Shown: one piece after another, positions 44,642 through 53,800 of the stretch
Layout of the letters: each line of letters opens with the position of its first letter
Position numbering within the stretch: the stretch's first letter is position 1
Source: Bin127 sp965203505
GTDB lineage: Bacteria > Chloroflexota > Dehalococcoidia > Lucifugimonadales > Lucifugimonadaceae
Reading direction: 5' to 3'
DNA: 64,000 nt
Assembly: GCA_965203505.1 (NCBI GenBank)
Contig: OZ241880.1
Span: 744,001 to 808,000 of the forward strand
Notes under the pieces: model-generated
Database searches by the model: none
What the model was told of the DNA's origin: nothing
Seen by the model: only the letters and a program-made list of their open reading frames with translations
Translations under genes and position numbers: made by a program

Positions 44642-44767
44642 CGGGAACATGAACGCCAATCGGCGCGTTTTTATGCATCTGGACGTGTTTGCGTGCGGGT
44701 GCGGGGAGCGTTCCGAGGGCAAGGTTCTATCGACAAATACGGTGACCCACGAGTGAGTGAGATCCGC

Positions 44768-47700
44768 ATGAGAGAGAGAATGAACATGAAATCGAAGATG
44801 CTGGGTGCGCTGGCACTCTTAACGCTAGTCGGCACGCTGTTCGTTATGCAGTCCGCACAACAGCACGCTCCAACGGCCGATGCCGCCGCCGGCAGCATCG
44901 CAGCCCTGAACGTGGGCACATGTTTGACCACGGACGGCAAAGTCTTCAAGGGCGATTGTGAGCGTCTCGTCCAATCCGGCACGGACGGATGGGAAATCCG
45001 AGACAAGAACGTAGAAGTCTCGACGTTGTACGCGACCTACGCTCACGACCCGAAGACGGCGTCGAACGAGCCGAGAGCCATCCTTATGGACTCCGACCTG
45101 CTCAAGATCAGCATCACAGACACTGCTCGCGACAGGCGAGATGGTGTGTTGATTCGCGGCGCGTCATTACCTGGTGCCAGTAGCTTGGACGACATAGATG
45201 GGGATGATACCGCCGATACCAATATTTTCGACTCGGATGGTGACGATACCGCCGATGCTGGGTTAGACGAATTGATAGTAGCCGACTTGGGGGACCTCGA
45301 CTACCCGAAAGACTCGGACGGCAATATCATGCTCAGTTCTCACGAAGGTGCAGATGACGGCATCTGGCTCTACCAAGGTACTACTACTGCCGGTGATCCC
45401 AACACAACGTCCGAAGTGCCTTCCAGCGGCACCTTCACGCTGAACTTTACCCGAGATGGTGACATTCCCGGCGCGGCTGCTGATACTGCTCCTTGGCAAT
45501 TCAATCCGGCGGATTTTGATGTCGACAGTGGTGCCGAGGTCAGGTTCTACGGTTGCCTGAGTGCTACCGCCGGGTGCACAGCTGGTACTGACGAGATCGA
45601 GAGGTTGGACGAACTGACCGTTGACGAAGACGCGTCAAACGGTAAAGCCTTTGGAAACACCGCACCCTGGCTTGGTGTTAATGCTAGTGTGCCTACCGGC
45701 TCGAGAGTCGTCATCTTGGCGATCTACTACCGGACGAGTAATGTAGAGGACTTGGTTGGTGGAGAGACCTACCGCGAGTGTTCAGGAACTGGTACTCCAA
45801 GCAAGGCGAATGAAATGTGGGATTGCCCGGACCCTCAGGATGTGGAAGAGAACAAAGGCGAGTACGATGTGGAATTCACCAAGGATGAGAAGGACGACAA
45901 CGACGCGTTGCTGGTTCGAGCAACAGCGGATGGCAGCCTTGAAGAGCGAAGCGTGAACCTGCACTTGAGGGAGACGGGCCGATTCGACGGCGTCTACCAG
46001 GGATACCTGCGATTGACCGATGACAACGGCGATGGTAAGGATGCCAATAGCGATCCTGTGAAGGACGAAACTCTCAACTGGGGTCACAAAGTTGCCCATG
46101 GAATGGGTACGAAAGGCGATGGAGCGAATGACGACACACGCCGCGAAGAAGCGGCAGTGCTAGCGGTCGAGAGTGGACCGGTGACGATTGAGTATCAAGA
46201 CACGGACGGCCGTAAGCGTACGCTGCGCATCGAGATCGACAACCAAGTGCCGACGATCAATGTGGCGTCGCCGTCGCATGGCTCTGCAAGCGGCGATCAG
46301 ACGCCCGACTTCGCAGGCACGATGGAAGACACAGAATCCGGTCTAGTCGATGGCTCGTTCCGCCTCGTTGTCGACAACCGAGTTGACAGCAACGGCGACG
46401 AAGGCAAGAACAATGACTACGCGTTGACCGGCAATGGTCATCCGGATGCTGGGGCTCCTACCGGGTCCGGAGTAATACTAAGGACAGCGAATCCGCCTCT
46501 AGTTCAAGCTACGGGCATAGAAGATTACGCTGGGTATGACGCGACAAACACGTCACGGTTTGGTGAGGTCGGCGCGAAGGCTCTCTACAACCTGGGGGAT
46601 GACGCGTGTGACGATGGTCAAAGGGTTTGCCACATCTTGTCGGAGAGTTACGACGACGGCGCCACGCGTGGCACGTTCAACGACTCGCTGCGACTGGACC
46701 TCTGGCAGACCGAGGACGAAGCACTAGTTCTACGCGACAAAGAGTTCGAGATCGACTTCCAGGCGTTCGTGATGGACATGGCTGGCAACATCGGTTTCTC
46801 CGACTCCGATCCTTCGAACCCGCGCTTCATCAACGACCTTGGTGAGAAAAAGGCAGACCGTCAAGCCCCGCTACCTAACGTACTCGGCTACTACTCGGCG
46901 CACATCATCACGCTCGATGAGAAGGACCCGGAAGTCATAACCGACCAAACGGCGACTGGCTACTACGGGATGTCCGACAAGAAACTGGTAGCGGACCGTT
47001 CCGGTATCGTGGTTGTGTTCGACGCCCCGGTCGCTGCCAGCTCAGTCTCCACCAACACCTTCACGGTCGAGTTGGACGACGAGTCGATGGCCTCGGTCAC
47101 GGAAGTGGACGTCGATGACAAGTACGTCTTCTTGAAGCTAGCTTCCGAGCTTGCATCCGACGCCACACCTAAGATCGACATCGCGCAAGGCGAAAAGGTC
47201 GAGGACATGGCTGGCAACGAGACGTTTGGCCGCGAGCTCACCGCATTCGACGCCAACGATGGCATCTCGCCGAGGCTGACGGTTACGCTCAGCGGCGGAA
47301 CTGGCACTGGCACCGGCGATGAAGGTCCGGAGAGGCTGACCAAGGACAGGATCACGATCAACATATCCTCGGACGAGGATTTGCAAGGTTCGCCTGAGGT
47401 CGCGGTCGTTTGCAGCAGCTTGGAATGGAAGGATGGCGACGCGAAGAGGGACATCGACGACTACGTTGCGAACCGCAACACTGCTTCGAATACCAAACCG
47501 GGAGACAGCGTTACACCGACGACAGCGACGAACAAAAACGTTGCGTACGACTACACGTGTGGCTACACGAAGAAGTCCGGCACAACGGACCTCGTGCAGG
47601 AATACGATCCAGACGACGGTAGCCGAGCACTGGCTCGCCCGGGCGACAACTGGGAGCACACGTGGCAGAACCCGACTGGTGAAATGCAGAAATTGCTAGC

Positions 47701-48652
47701 TGGAAAGATCACCGTAGTCGCATTCGCGAGTGACCGTTCACGGTTCCAGATGGGCGAAGACTCCAACGTCCGCAACTGGGGTTCAGCATCAGCCGAGTTC
47801 GCGTTCGACAACGTGCCGCCTGAAAACGCCGAACTACAGCCGGCCGACGGCGGCACCTCCAAAGAGGTTCGACCGTTCGTGCTGATCAAGTTCGACGACA
47901 TGCACTCGGTCACGCTAGACTCCGTCGAGCTCGACGATGTCGAGATCGCGAGCGAGTTCACGCAGCCTGAGCCCAACCAGTTCGTTTACTGGCCGCTGAG
48001 CCTGATCCGTGGCGAGCACGAGGTTGCCGTCGAGGCGTCTGACGCCGCGGGCAACGAGTCGACGTTCGAGTACAGCTTCACGGTGGAGGAACGCGGTGAC
48101 TTCCTGCTCAACCTGCTTGCGGGTTGGAACGCGGTCTCCGTGCCTGCCGACCCGGTGGACACCGCCATCGGCGCGGTCTTCACGAACCCGGCGATCGACA
48201 CGGTGATCGGTTGGGATACCGACGGCTGGCGCATCGCAGTGCGGCGCGACGGCGTCTGGGAATCGAACCACCAGTACGGCACGTTGAACGAGATCCGGTC
48301 CCGGTACGGCTACTGGGTGAAGTCGAACAACTTCGTGCGGCAGCCGATCGCGCTGACGGCTAACGACCGTGGCGTCGGCGGCCCGAGGCAGCCGGTGGCG
48401 ATCCCCACGCTTCCGGGCTGGAACTTCGTGGGCGTGATCGACCAGGACGGCGACCAGACCGAGGGCGATTCGGGCAATAGCCTGATGGCCGGTAAAACAC
48501 CGGTGACCGCCTCCGAGTATCTGGGCAGCACGTTCGTGCGCGCCTACACTTGGGATGCGACGTTCAACCGCTTCGAGGTCCTGAGCAAGGATGAGGCGAT
48601 GACGATCGGCGAGGGCGTCTGGGTCTACTACCAAGGCGGCATCGCACCGTAA
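44768..48652 (+). CDS. Large secreted surface protein, family copy 2
   Basis: A protein of about 1294 residues with the same layout as the 36113 protein. The signal peptide is KMLGALALLTLVGTLFVMQS ending near ADA; the head reads IAALNVGTC. The variable segment is longer and contains two Asp-rich near-repeats (DGDDTADTNIFDSDGDDTAD). Later come YQGYLRLTDDNGDG, the Ig-like domain with EDTESGLVDGSFRLVVDN, an SbsA-like domain (IVVVFDAPVAASSVSTNTF) and the GWN C-terminal domain ending QGGIAP. The C-terminal two domains are closest to copy 1. Three in-frame ATGs (44768, 44780, 44786) could start it; the frame back to 44597 is not family-like. It is monocistronic by spacing. Confidence 0.85.
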   Translation: MRERMNMKSKMLGALALLTLVGTLFVMQSAQQHAPTADAAAGSIAALNVGTCLTTDGKVFKGDCERLVQSGTDGWEIRDKNVEVSTLYATYAHDPKTASNEPRAILMDSDLLKISITDTARDRRDGVLIRGASLPGASSLDDIDGDDTADTNIFDSDGDDTADAGLDELIVADLGDLDYPKDSDGNIMLSSHEGADDGIWLYQGTTTAGDPNTTSEVPSSGTFTLNFTRDGDIPGAAADTAPWQFNPADFDVDSGAEVRFYGCLSATAGCTAGTDEIERLDELTVDEDASNGKAFGNTAPWLGVNASVPTGSRVVILAIYYRTSNVEDLVGGETYRECSGTGTPSKANEMWDCPDPQDVEENKGEYDVEFTKDEKDDNDALLVRATADGSLEERSVNLHLRETGRFDGVYQGYLRLTDDNGDGKDANSDPVKDETLNWGHKVAHGMGTKGDGANDDTRREEAAVLAVESGPVTIEYQDTDGRKRTLRIEIDNQVPTINVASPSHGSASGDQTPDFAGTMEDTESGLVDGSFRLVVDNRVDSNGDEGKNNDYALTGNGHPDAGAPTGSGVILRTANPPLVQATGIEDYAGYDATNTSRFGEVGAKALYNLGDDACDDGQRVCHILSESYDDGATRGTFNDSLRLDLWQTEDEALVLRDKEFEIDFQAFVMDMAGNIGFSDSDPSNPRFINDLGEKKADRQAPLPNVLGYYSAHIITLDEKDPEVITDQTATGYYGMSDKKLVADRSGIVVVFDAPVAASSVSTNTFTVELDDESMASVTEVDVDDKYVFLKLASELASDATPKIDIAQGEKVEDMAGNETFGRELTAFDANDGISPRLTVTLSGGTGTGTGDEGPERLTKDRITINISSDEDLQGSPEVAVVCSSLEWKDGDAKRDIDDYVANRNTASNTKPGDSVTPTTATNKNVAYDYTCGYTKKSGTTDLVQEYDPDDGSRALARPGDNWEHTWQNPTGEMQKLLAGKITVVAFASDRSRFQMGEDSNVRNWGSASAEFAFDNVPPENAELQPADGGTSKEVRPFVLIKFDDMHSVTLDSVELDDVEIASEFTQPEPNQFVYWPLSLIRGEHEVAVEASDAAGNESTFEYSFTVEERGDFLLNLLAGWNAVSVPADPVDTAIGAVFTNPAIDTVIGWDTDGWRIAVRRDGVWESNHQYGTLNEIRSRYGYWVKSNNFVRQPIALTANDRGVGGPRQPVAIPTLPGWNFVGVIDQDGDQTEGDSGNSLMAGKTPVTASEYLGSTFVRAYTWDATFNRFEVLSKDEAMTIGEGVWVYYQGGIAP

Positions 48653-48699
48653 GGTCTCCGTGGGGGCGGGTCTTGTGCCTGCCCGCAAGGGAATAACCG

Positions 48700-48728
48700 G
48701 TAGGGGCAGGTTTCAAACCTGCCCCTAC
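48700..48728. repeat. 29-base perfect palindrome, copy 3
   Basis: Identical to 43042-43070; preceded by GGAATAACCG as in copies 4 and 6. Confidence 0.95.
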
Positions 48729-48805
48729 TGATTTGTACGCCCCTTTCGTGAAACGAAAGGGGCGCGAGTGCAACGAGCGGGGTATGCTCGGGCGGCGCGG
48801 CGGCT

Positions 48806-48864
48806 GTCATGCTGAGCATTGTCGAAGCATCTCTCGGGAGATTCCTCGCTGCGCTCGGAATGAC
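48806..48864. repeat. 59-base dispersed element, copy 1
   Basis: Begins GTCATGCTGAGCATTGTCGA and ends CGCTGCGCTCGGAATGAC, so the tips are inverted (GTCAT/ATGAC). Copy 2 at 48958-49016 is identical by eye and shares the 14 bases GGGCGGCGCGGCGG upstream. Confidence 0.9.
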
Positions 48865-48933
48865 ATGATTGGTGTCGAATGACATGGTTGTTGTCGAATG
48901 ACATGGTTGGTGTCGAATGACATGATTGGTGTC
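48858..48933. repeat. 19-base tandem repeat, four units
   Basis: Units of GAATGACATGATTGGTGTC with A/G and G/T variants at two positions. The first unit starts inside the tip of the 59-base element. Confidence 0.85.
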
Positions 48934-48957
48934 GTTCATGCGGGCGGCGCGGCGGCT

Positions 48958-49016
48958 GTCATGCTGAGCATTGTCGAAGCATCTCTCGGGAGATTCCTCG
49001 CTGCGCTCGGAATGAC
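48958..49016. repeat. 59-base dispersed element, copy 2
   Basis: Second copy of 48806-48864, same orientation. Confidence 0.9.
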
Positions 49017-49066
49017 ATGGTTGGTGTCGAATGACATGGTTGGTGTGGAATGACATGGTTGGTGTC
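49010..49066. repeat. 19-base tandem repeat, three units
   Basis: Three further units of GAATGACATGGTTGGTGTC following the second 59-base element; one unit has GTGTG in place of GTGTC. Confidence 0.85.
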
Positions 49067-49198
49067 GCTCATGCGGGCGATCGCCGCTCCACCCGCCCCG
49101 GGCATACCCCGCCCACTTGCTTCGCTCGTGCGCGCCCCTTTCGTGGGACGAAAGGGGCAGGTCGCCGTCATTCCCGCCTGCGCGCAACGGAATAACCG

Positions 49199-49227
49199 GT
49201 AGGGGCAGGTTTCAAACCTGCCCCTAC
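49199..49227. repeat. 29-base perfect palindrome, copy 4
   Basis: Identical to the others. It lies 48 bases upstream of the first DUF1640 ATG and is part of that gene's repeated unit. Confidence 0.95.
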
Positions 49228-49274
49228 GTGGCGTGGGAAGCGCACAGTTCAGTGCGTGATAATCTGTTAACCAA

Positions 49275-49532
49275 ATGGTAAGTCTCACTTTCGACACCCA
49301 CAAAGTCGTCAAGGACCTGCAGGATGCGGGTTTCGACGAGGCGCAGGCCGAAGCCGTTGTGAACGCGCTGGGCAGCGCGATCGACCGCGACGTGGTGCGT
49401 ACCGAGGACCTCAAAGACTTCGCGACGAAAACCGATATGAAGGATCTGGAGTTGCGGATAACTGTGAGGCTGACGGGTGTCATGTTGGCCACTGGCGGAC
49501 TCGTCATCGCCGTCCTCAAACTCTTTCCCTGA
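49275..49532 (+). CDS. DUF1640 coiled-coil membrane protein, copy 1
   Basis: An 85-residue protein of the DUF1640/CCDC90 type (bacterial relatives of the mitochondrial MCUR1 regulator family). Residues 1-45 form the conserved helical head (FDTHKVVKDLQDAGFDEAQA, then EAVVNALGSAIDRDVV); a short coiled coil follows (EDLKDFATKTDMKDLELRI) and one C-terminal membrane helix (VMLATGGLVIAVLKLF). This is the shortest of three tandem copies: relative to copy 2 it lacks two heptads. No clear Shine-Dalgarno precedes the ATG (AACCAAATGG). Function in bacteria is unknown. Confidence 0.85.
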   Translation: MVSLTFDTHKVVKDLQDAGFDEAQAEAVVNALGSAIDRDVVRTEDLKDFATKTDMKDLELRITVRLTGVMLATGGLVIAVLKLFP

Positions 49533-49544
49533 CGTCACACAAAA

Positions 49545-49589
49545 AACCTCCCCCTTGATGTCCAAGGGGGAATTGAAGGGGGTTTAGAC
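49545..49589. repeat. Inverted copy of the 23924-23967 C-rich repeat
   Basis: AACCTCCCCCTTGATGTCCA, then AGGGGGAATTGAAGGGGGTT, TAGAC: a hairpin-forming element right after DUF1640 copy 1, absent after copies 2 and 3. Confidence 0.7.
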
Positions 49590-49647
49590 GTCGATGGGGT
49601 ATCGCCTGCGAACTGCACCGCCCTGGGCGACCGCAACGGAAGAACCG

Positions 49648-49676
49648 GTAGGGGCAGGTTTCAAACCTGCCCCTAC
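49648..49676. repeat. 29-base perfect palindrome, copy 5
   Basis: Identical; exactly 449 bases after copy 4, the same step as between the first two DUF1640 ATGs. Confidence 0.95.
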
Positions 49677-49723
49677 GTGGCGTGGGAAGCGCGCAGTTCA
49701 GTGCGTGATAATCTGTTAACCAA

Positions 49724-50023
49724 ATGGTAAGTCTCACTTTCGACACCCACAAAGTCGTCAAGGACCTGCAGGATGCGGGTTTCGACGAGGCGCAGGCCGA
49801 AGCCGTTGTGAAAGCGCTGGGCAGCGCGATCGACCGCGACGTGGTGCGTCCCGAGGACCTCAAAGACTTCGCGACGAAAGCCGACATCGTTGATGTCAGG
49901 CAAGAAATCGCGGATCTGCGAACCGATATGAAGGATATGGAGTTGCGGATAACTGTCAGGCTGATGGGTGTCATGTTGGCCACTGGCGGACTCGTCATCG
50001 CCGTCCTCAAACTCTTTCCCTGA
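49724..50023 (+). CDS. DUF1640 coiled-coil membrane protein, copy 2
   Basis: 99 residues. Head and membrane helix are nearly identical to copy 1 (N to K in VVKALG, T to M in VRLMGVM). The coiled coil is 14 residues longer and reads as three clean heptads, DIVDVRQ, EIADLRT and DMKDMEL. Each heptad starts with an acidic residue and has hydrophobics at the a and d positions. The unit including its upstream palindrome repeats that of copy 1 with few changes, so the duplication is recent. Confidence 0.85.
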   Translation: MVSLTFDTHKVVKDLQDAGFDEAQAEAVVKALGSAIDRDVVRPEDLKDFATKADIVDVRQEIADLRTDMKDMELRITVRLMGVMLATGGLVIAVLKLFP

Positions 50024-50106
50024 CGTCACACGTCGTTCCCGCGCGCTCCCGTCATTCCAGCGCCCGTAGGGGCAGTGCCTTGTGCCTGCGCGCAACGGAA
50101 TAACCG

Positions 50107-50135
50107 GTAGGGGCAGGTTTCAAACCTGCCCCTAC
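50107..50135. repeat. 29-base perfect palindrome, copy 6
   Basis: Identical; 459 bases after copy 5 and 53 bases before the third DUF1640 ATG. Confidence 0.95.
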
Positions 50136-50187
50136 GTGGCGGCGGGAAGCGATATCATAGTTCGATGCGTGATAATCTGTTGAGTAG

Positions 50188-50466
50188 ATGGTAAGTCTCA
50201 CTTTCGACACCCACAAAGTCGTCAAGGACCTGCAGGATGCGGGTTTCGACGAGGCGCAGGCCGAAGCCGTTGTGAACGCGCTGGGCAGCGCGATCGACCG
50301 CGACGTGGTGCGTCCCGAGGACCTCAAAGACTTCGCCAAGAAATCCGACATCGTTGATTTGCGGCAAGAGATGGCGGCGCTGGAGTTGCGGATAACTGTC
50401 AGGCTGACGGGTGTCATGTTGGCCACTGGCGGACTCGTCATCGCCATCCTCAAACTCTTTCCCTGA
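50188..50466 (+). CDS. DUF1640 coiled-coil membrane protein, copy 3
   Basis: 92 residues. It has the same head and membrane helix (IAILKLFP ending), but a coiled coil of intermediate length, DIVDLRQ then EMAALEL, one heptad shorter than copy 2 and one longer than copy 1. The leader differs slightly (GTTGAGTAGATGG instead of GTTAACCAAATGG). The three proteins could form homo- or hetero-oligomers with stalks of graded length at the membrane. Confidence 0.85.
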   Translation: MVSLTFDTHKVVKDLQDAGFDEAQAEAVVNALGSAIDRDVVRPEDLKDFAKKSDIVDLRQEMAALELRITVRLTGVMLATGGLVIAILKLFP

Positions 50467-50847
50467 AGTCGCACGTCGTTCCCGCGCGCCCCCTTCGTCC
50501 TTCTGCCACGTCGTAGCCGCAGTTACTCTGCGTGGCACATTTCCCCCGTGATCGGGGGAAACCCGGATCCCCCTGCCCTCTGGATTCCGGCTTTCGCCGG
50601 AATGAGGTAAGTTTTGCAAAGGGGTTGAAATTGCTGGAATCGATTTGTTGGGGTTGTCGCGCGCAGAGAGAATTCGGTATCATATACTTTTCATGGCACG
50701 TCGCGCGCGTTGCGCGTTGGCGCGCTTGCAAGTAATATGCAAACATCGCACAGATCCGGACAGTGGGAGTTTCGGGCTTCGTATGACTTTATGTCTCATG
50801 GGGTTCGTGTACGATCGTGCCGGGAAAGTAAGCAGGAGGACTGAAGC
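50467..50847. other. Gap and leader upstream of surface gene 3
   Basis: 381 bases. 50490-50570 shares modules with 43087-43150 and with the TTTCCCCCG element (CACATTTCCCCCGTGATCGG). 50584-50603 is a perfect hairpin, ATTCCGGC-TTTC-GCCGGAAT. From 50640 the sequence is unique and carries the promoter candidate and a ~150-base leader ending in AGGAGG eight bases before the GTG start of the surface gene. Confidence 0.7.
50645..50693 (+). promoter_or_regulatory. Candidate promoter/leader block of surface gene 3
   Basis: TTGTTG (50645), 18-base spacer, AGAATT (50669). The adjoining block TTCGGTATCATATA plus TTTTCA (50673-50693) differs from copies 4 and 5 at one base in 21, so it is the conserved element of this family's upstream regions and may itself include the -10 (TATACT). 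Confidence 0.4.
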
Positions 50848-53800
50848 GTGCAGCTTTCAGCGAGAATCTTGACAGCACTGGCCGTGCTCGCGTTCGCCGT
50901 CGCCATCGTGGCCGGCGCCCGCAGTGCGAGCGACGAAGTCAGCGCGGCTACCGGAACGATCGATGCCTTGAACGTTGGTGCGTGCACCTCCACGAACGCG
51001 GATAAGTTCAACCTTGCCAACGACTGCTCCCAGAAAATGGCGTTCTTCCAGCAAGGGGAGATCGAAGAGATCGTCGAAATCGAAAATCTCTATGCCACTT
51101 ACGCACACGACCCGAAGACGGCGGCCGAAGGTCCTCGCGGCATCATCACCGACGGTGACCTGATAAAGGTCAGCATCACTGACAAGGGACGCGACCGAAG
51201 GGATCCGGTTTTGATTACTTCGGCGGATACAACCTTTGACGCAGCCGGCGTAATAAGCGCTACAAACACAGGAAACCCGTTTGAAGGGACGCCTGGTGAC
51301 GAGACAACGCCTCAGACCCTGCGCGTTGATGAAGACCTTGATACTACTGCCGACATTGATGAAACCTTCGATGCCAGTAAGACCGTTTCCGAATCGGTAT
51401 TTGGCGATGAAGACGAATTTGCGGAACTGCCCGATCTTGAGCAAGTAGTCCAGTTTGACCAGAGCGGGGCAGGCGTAGATACGACTTTTGAAAACTCCGG
51501 TACGTACGAGGTCATCTTTGAACGCCCGGCAGCAACGGCAACAGATCCTGCGGTCCCGTTCAAGCCGATAGCCAGTGCCAAAGATGGTGGCGTAGTCAAG
51601 TTCTTCGGCCGGGTCAACGATGGCGGCGGACTCGATGATTTCGGAGACATTGGCGACTTCATCTCCCTAGACGAAGACGTGATCTCTGGCGATTTGAACA
51701 CTCAACCCGCGATGGCGCTCAATGTGAGCGTTCCTCGAGGTGGCGGTACCGATCCTTCGGTAGTTCAACTGCAATTGATTTACTACGAAACCAGCGGCTT
51801 TGAGTACATCCAAGGCTATGAGCGCTGTTTCGAGGACCCGGACGCCACCGCCGACGATACTAAAACCCCCGACGTGAACGAGCAGCAACGCGCCATGGTT
51901 CAGGCGGCTTGCACAGCCAAAGAGATCGAAGACCTCAACGATGCCAACCGCGGCGACCGATTCGTGCTTTACGCGGAATCCGACGAGGATGCGGCGGACG
52001 ATAGGCGGCACCTCGCACTGGTCGAAACTGGTCGGTTCACCGGCGTGTTCCAAGGCTACCTACGCTTGACCGACGCGGATGGCGATGGCGGCGGTGAGAA
52101 CTGGGGAGTCGCCAAGACGAGTGGCGAGTACACAGACGGTGAAGAAAACGTACCACAAGAAAACCCGACGAGGGCGGTAATCGGTGTTGGCAGTGGTCCC
52201 GTGAGCATCATCTATAAGGACACGGACGGTAAGGACCGCCGATACGACATCGAGATCGACATCGATCCGCCGACGATTCAGGTCGATTCGCCCGTCCACA
52301 AGGGTAGGAGCGACGACGAGAAGCCATCGTTCATCGGTTCGTTCAACGACTCCGATTCCGGTCTCGCTGCGGACTCGTTCCAGCTTGACGTAGACAACCA
52401 GGATGATGCTGGAGACGAAACTCCGATCATGATGGAGCTCGCAAATGTGATGGGCAGCGATGGGGAGTACGGCCAAGTCCGCCGACGGTTGGACTACATG
52501 GGTTACGAAGCAAATTCGATGTTCGGTGTCATCGATCACATGATCTACCTCGGCGAAAGTGGTTTCCTCAACGGAACTGGTACTGGTGCGAAAGACTACA
52601 AGTCGCTTGAAGCGGACGACTTTGCGGACGGCGCTCCTGATGGCGAGTTCAACGGTGAGATAGAGATCGACTTTGATGAATTTCTCTCCACAGAGTCCGA
52701 ATTCGCGGGATTCAACAACGCTGTCGACTTCCAAGCTGTGGTACGAGACCTGGCCGGAAACTTTGGCTTTTCAGACAGCGATGCTGCGAATCCGAGATTC
52801 ATCAACGACCTTGGTGCAGCCGACGCCTCCGGTGACGACAAAGATGCTGATCGTAAGAAGGGCAAAGATACGCACAACGTCTTAGGTGTCTTCTCACGCC
52901 ACGTCGTCTACATCGACGAACTCGATCCGGTAATCCGGATGAACAAGTCGGTGACGGGCTTCTACGGCGTGGACGACGACAAGAACCCGGTTAGAGACCG
53001 CTCGGCTGTGATGGTCGTGTTCGACAACTCGGTGAACGGTGCTCTGATTGACAACGGCACGTTCACGCTCGAGCACGATGACGAATCGGGCATCGAGGTG
53101 ATCGACGTTTCGGTTGAAGGCAAGCTGGTCTTCCTGAAGCTTGGCGAAGAACTGGCTTCCGACGCCCGCCCGACGCTGAGCATCAGCGAAGGCCGCGAGG
53201 TCGAAGACTTGGCCGGCAACGTGCTCGGTTGGCAGGAGAAGGACGCCGAGGCGTTCAAGGTCAAAGACGGCATACTGCCCGTCTTCACATTGACGCTGAG
53301 CGGTGGCTCAGGAACCGGCGTCGGCTCCGAAGGCCCGTCCAAACTGACTAACGCCGCAATGGACATCGCCATTGCGTCGGACGAAGACATTACTGGCTCG
53401 CCGAAGGTGATAGTGGTCTGCTCGAACATCGAGTGGATGGAAGGCACGGGCGATGATGCTAAGGACAAGGGGCTCAGCGACTACGTTAGTAACCGAACAG
53501 GCACCAAAGAAAACACGGGCGAAACTGGTTTGATGTGCGGCAACGCGACGAAGCCAGACGTGTTTACTGGCGCCTCTTCGCTCTCACGCCCGGGCAACAA
53601 CTGGGTATACGCGTGGCGCAACGCTTCTAACGAAGCCCGCGAACTGCACGACGGCAAGCTCGTAGTCGTCGTCTGGGGCCGTGACCGATCCTCGTACGAA
53701 GCGCATGACAGCGACGACACAAACGAGAACTGGGGTTCGGAGACGACTGAGTTTGTCCTCGACAGCATCTTCAACAGCCCGTTGAACAAGGACGGCTCTG

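Larger units (their letters stand above)
44071..44767. other. Repeat-rich gap upstream of surface gene 2
   Basis: About 700 bases without a gene. 44095-44245: GCATACCCCTGCGTTCGCTT, a CCCCTTTCG hairpin (44133-44155) and the TTTCCCCCG/TGTCC element (44195-44242). 44326-44354: the 29-base palindrome. 44385-44535: another mosaic ending in a CCCCTTTCG hairpin (44509-44531), then GGGCGACCACTAGGGATCGC. The last ~200 bases are unique and carry the probable promoter and leader of the surface gene. Confidence 0.75.
48653..49274. other. Repeat-only gap between surface gene 2 and the DUF1640 genes
   Basis: 622 bases with no supportable gene. In order: a GC-rich inverted segment after the stop, the 29-base palindrome (48700-48728), a CCCCTTTCG hairpin (48740-48762), two copies of a 59-base element (48806-48864, 48958-49016) each followed by 19-base tandem repeats, another CCCCTTTCG hairpin (49135-49157), a palindrome (49199-49227) and the leader of the first DUF1640 gene. 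Confidence 0.8.

Noticed and set aside
48628..49187. Minus-strand frames with repeated HTNHVIRHQPCHS peptides
   Set aside because: These are translations of the 19-bp tandem repeats and 59-bp elements, not genes.
43042..50135. Possible CRISPR array from six identical 29-bp repeats
   Set aside because: Spacing is irregular (hundreds to thousands of bases), the repeat is fully palindromic and no cas gene is present.
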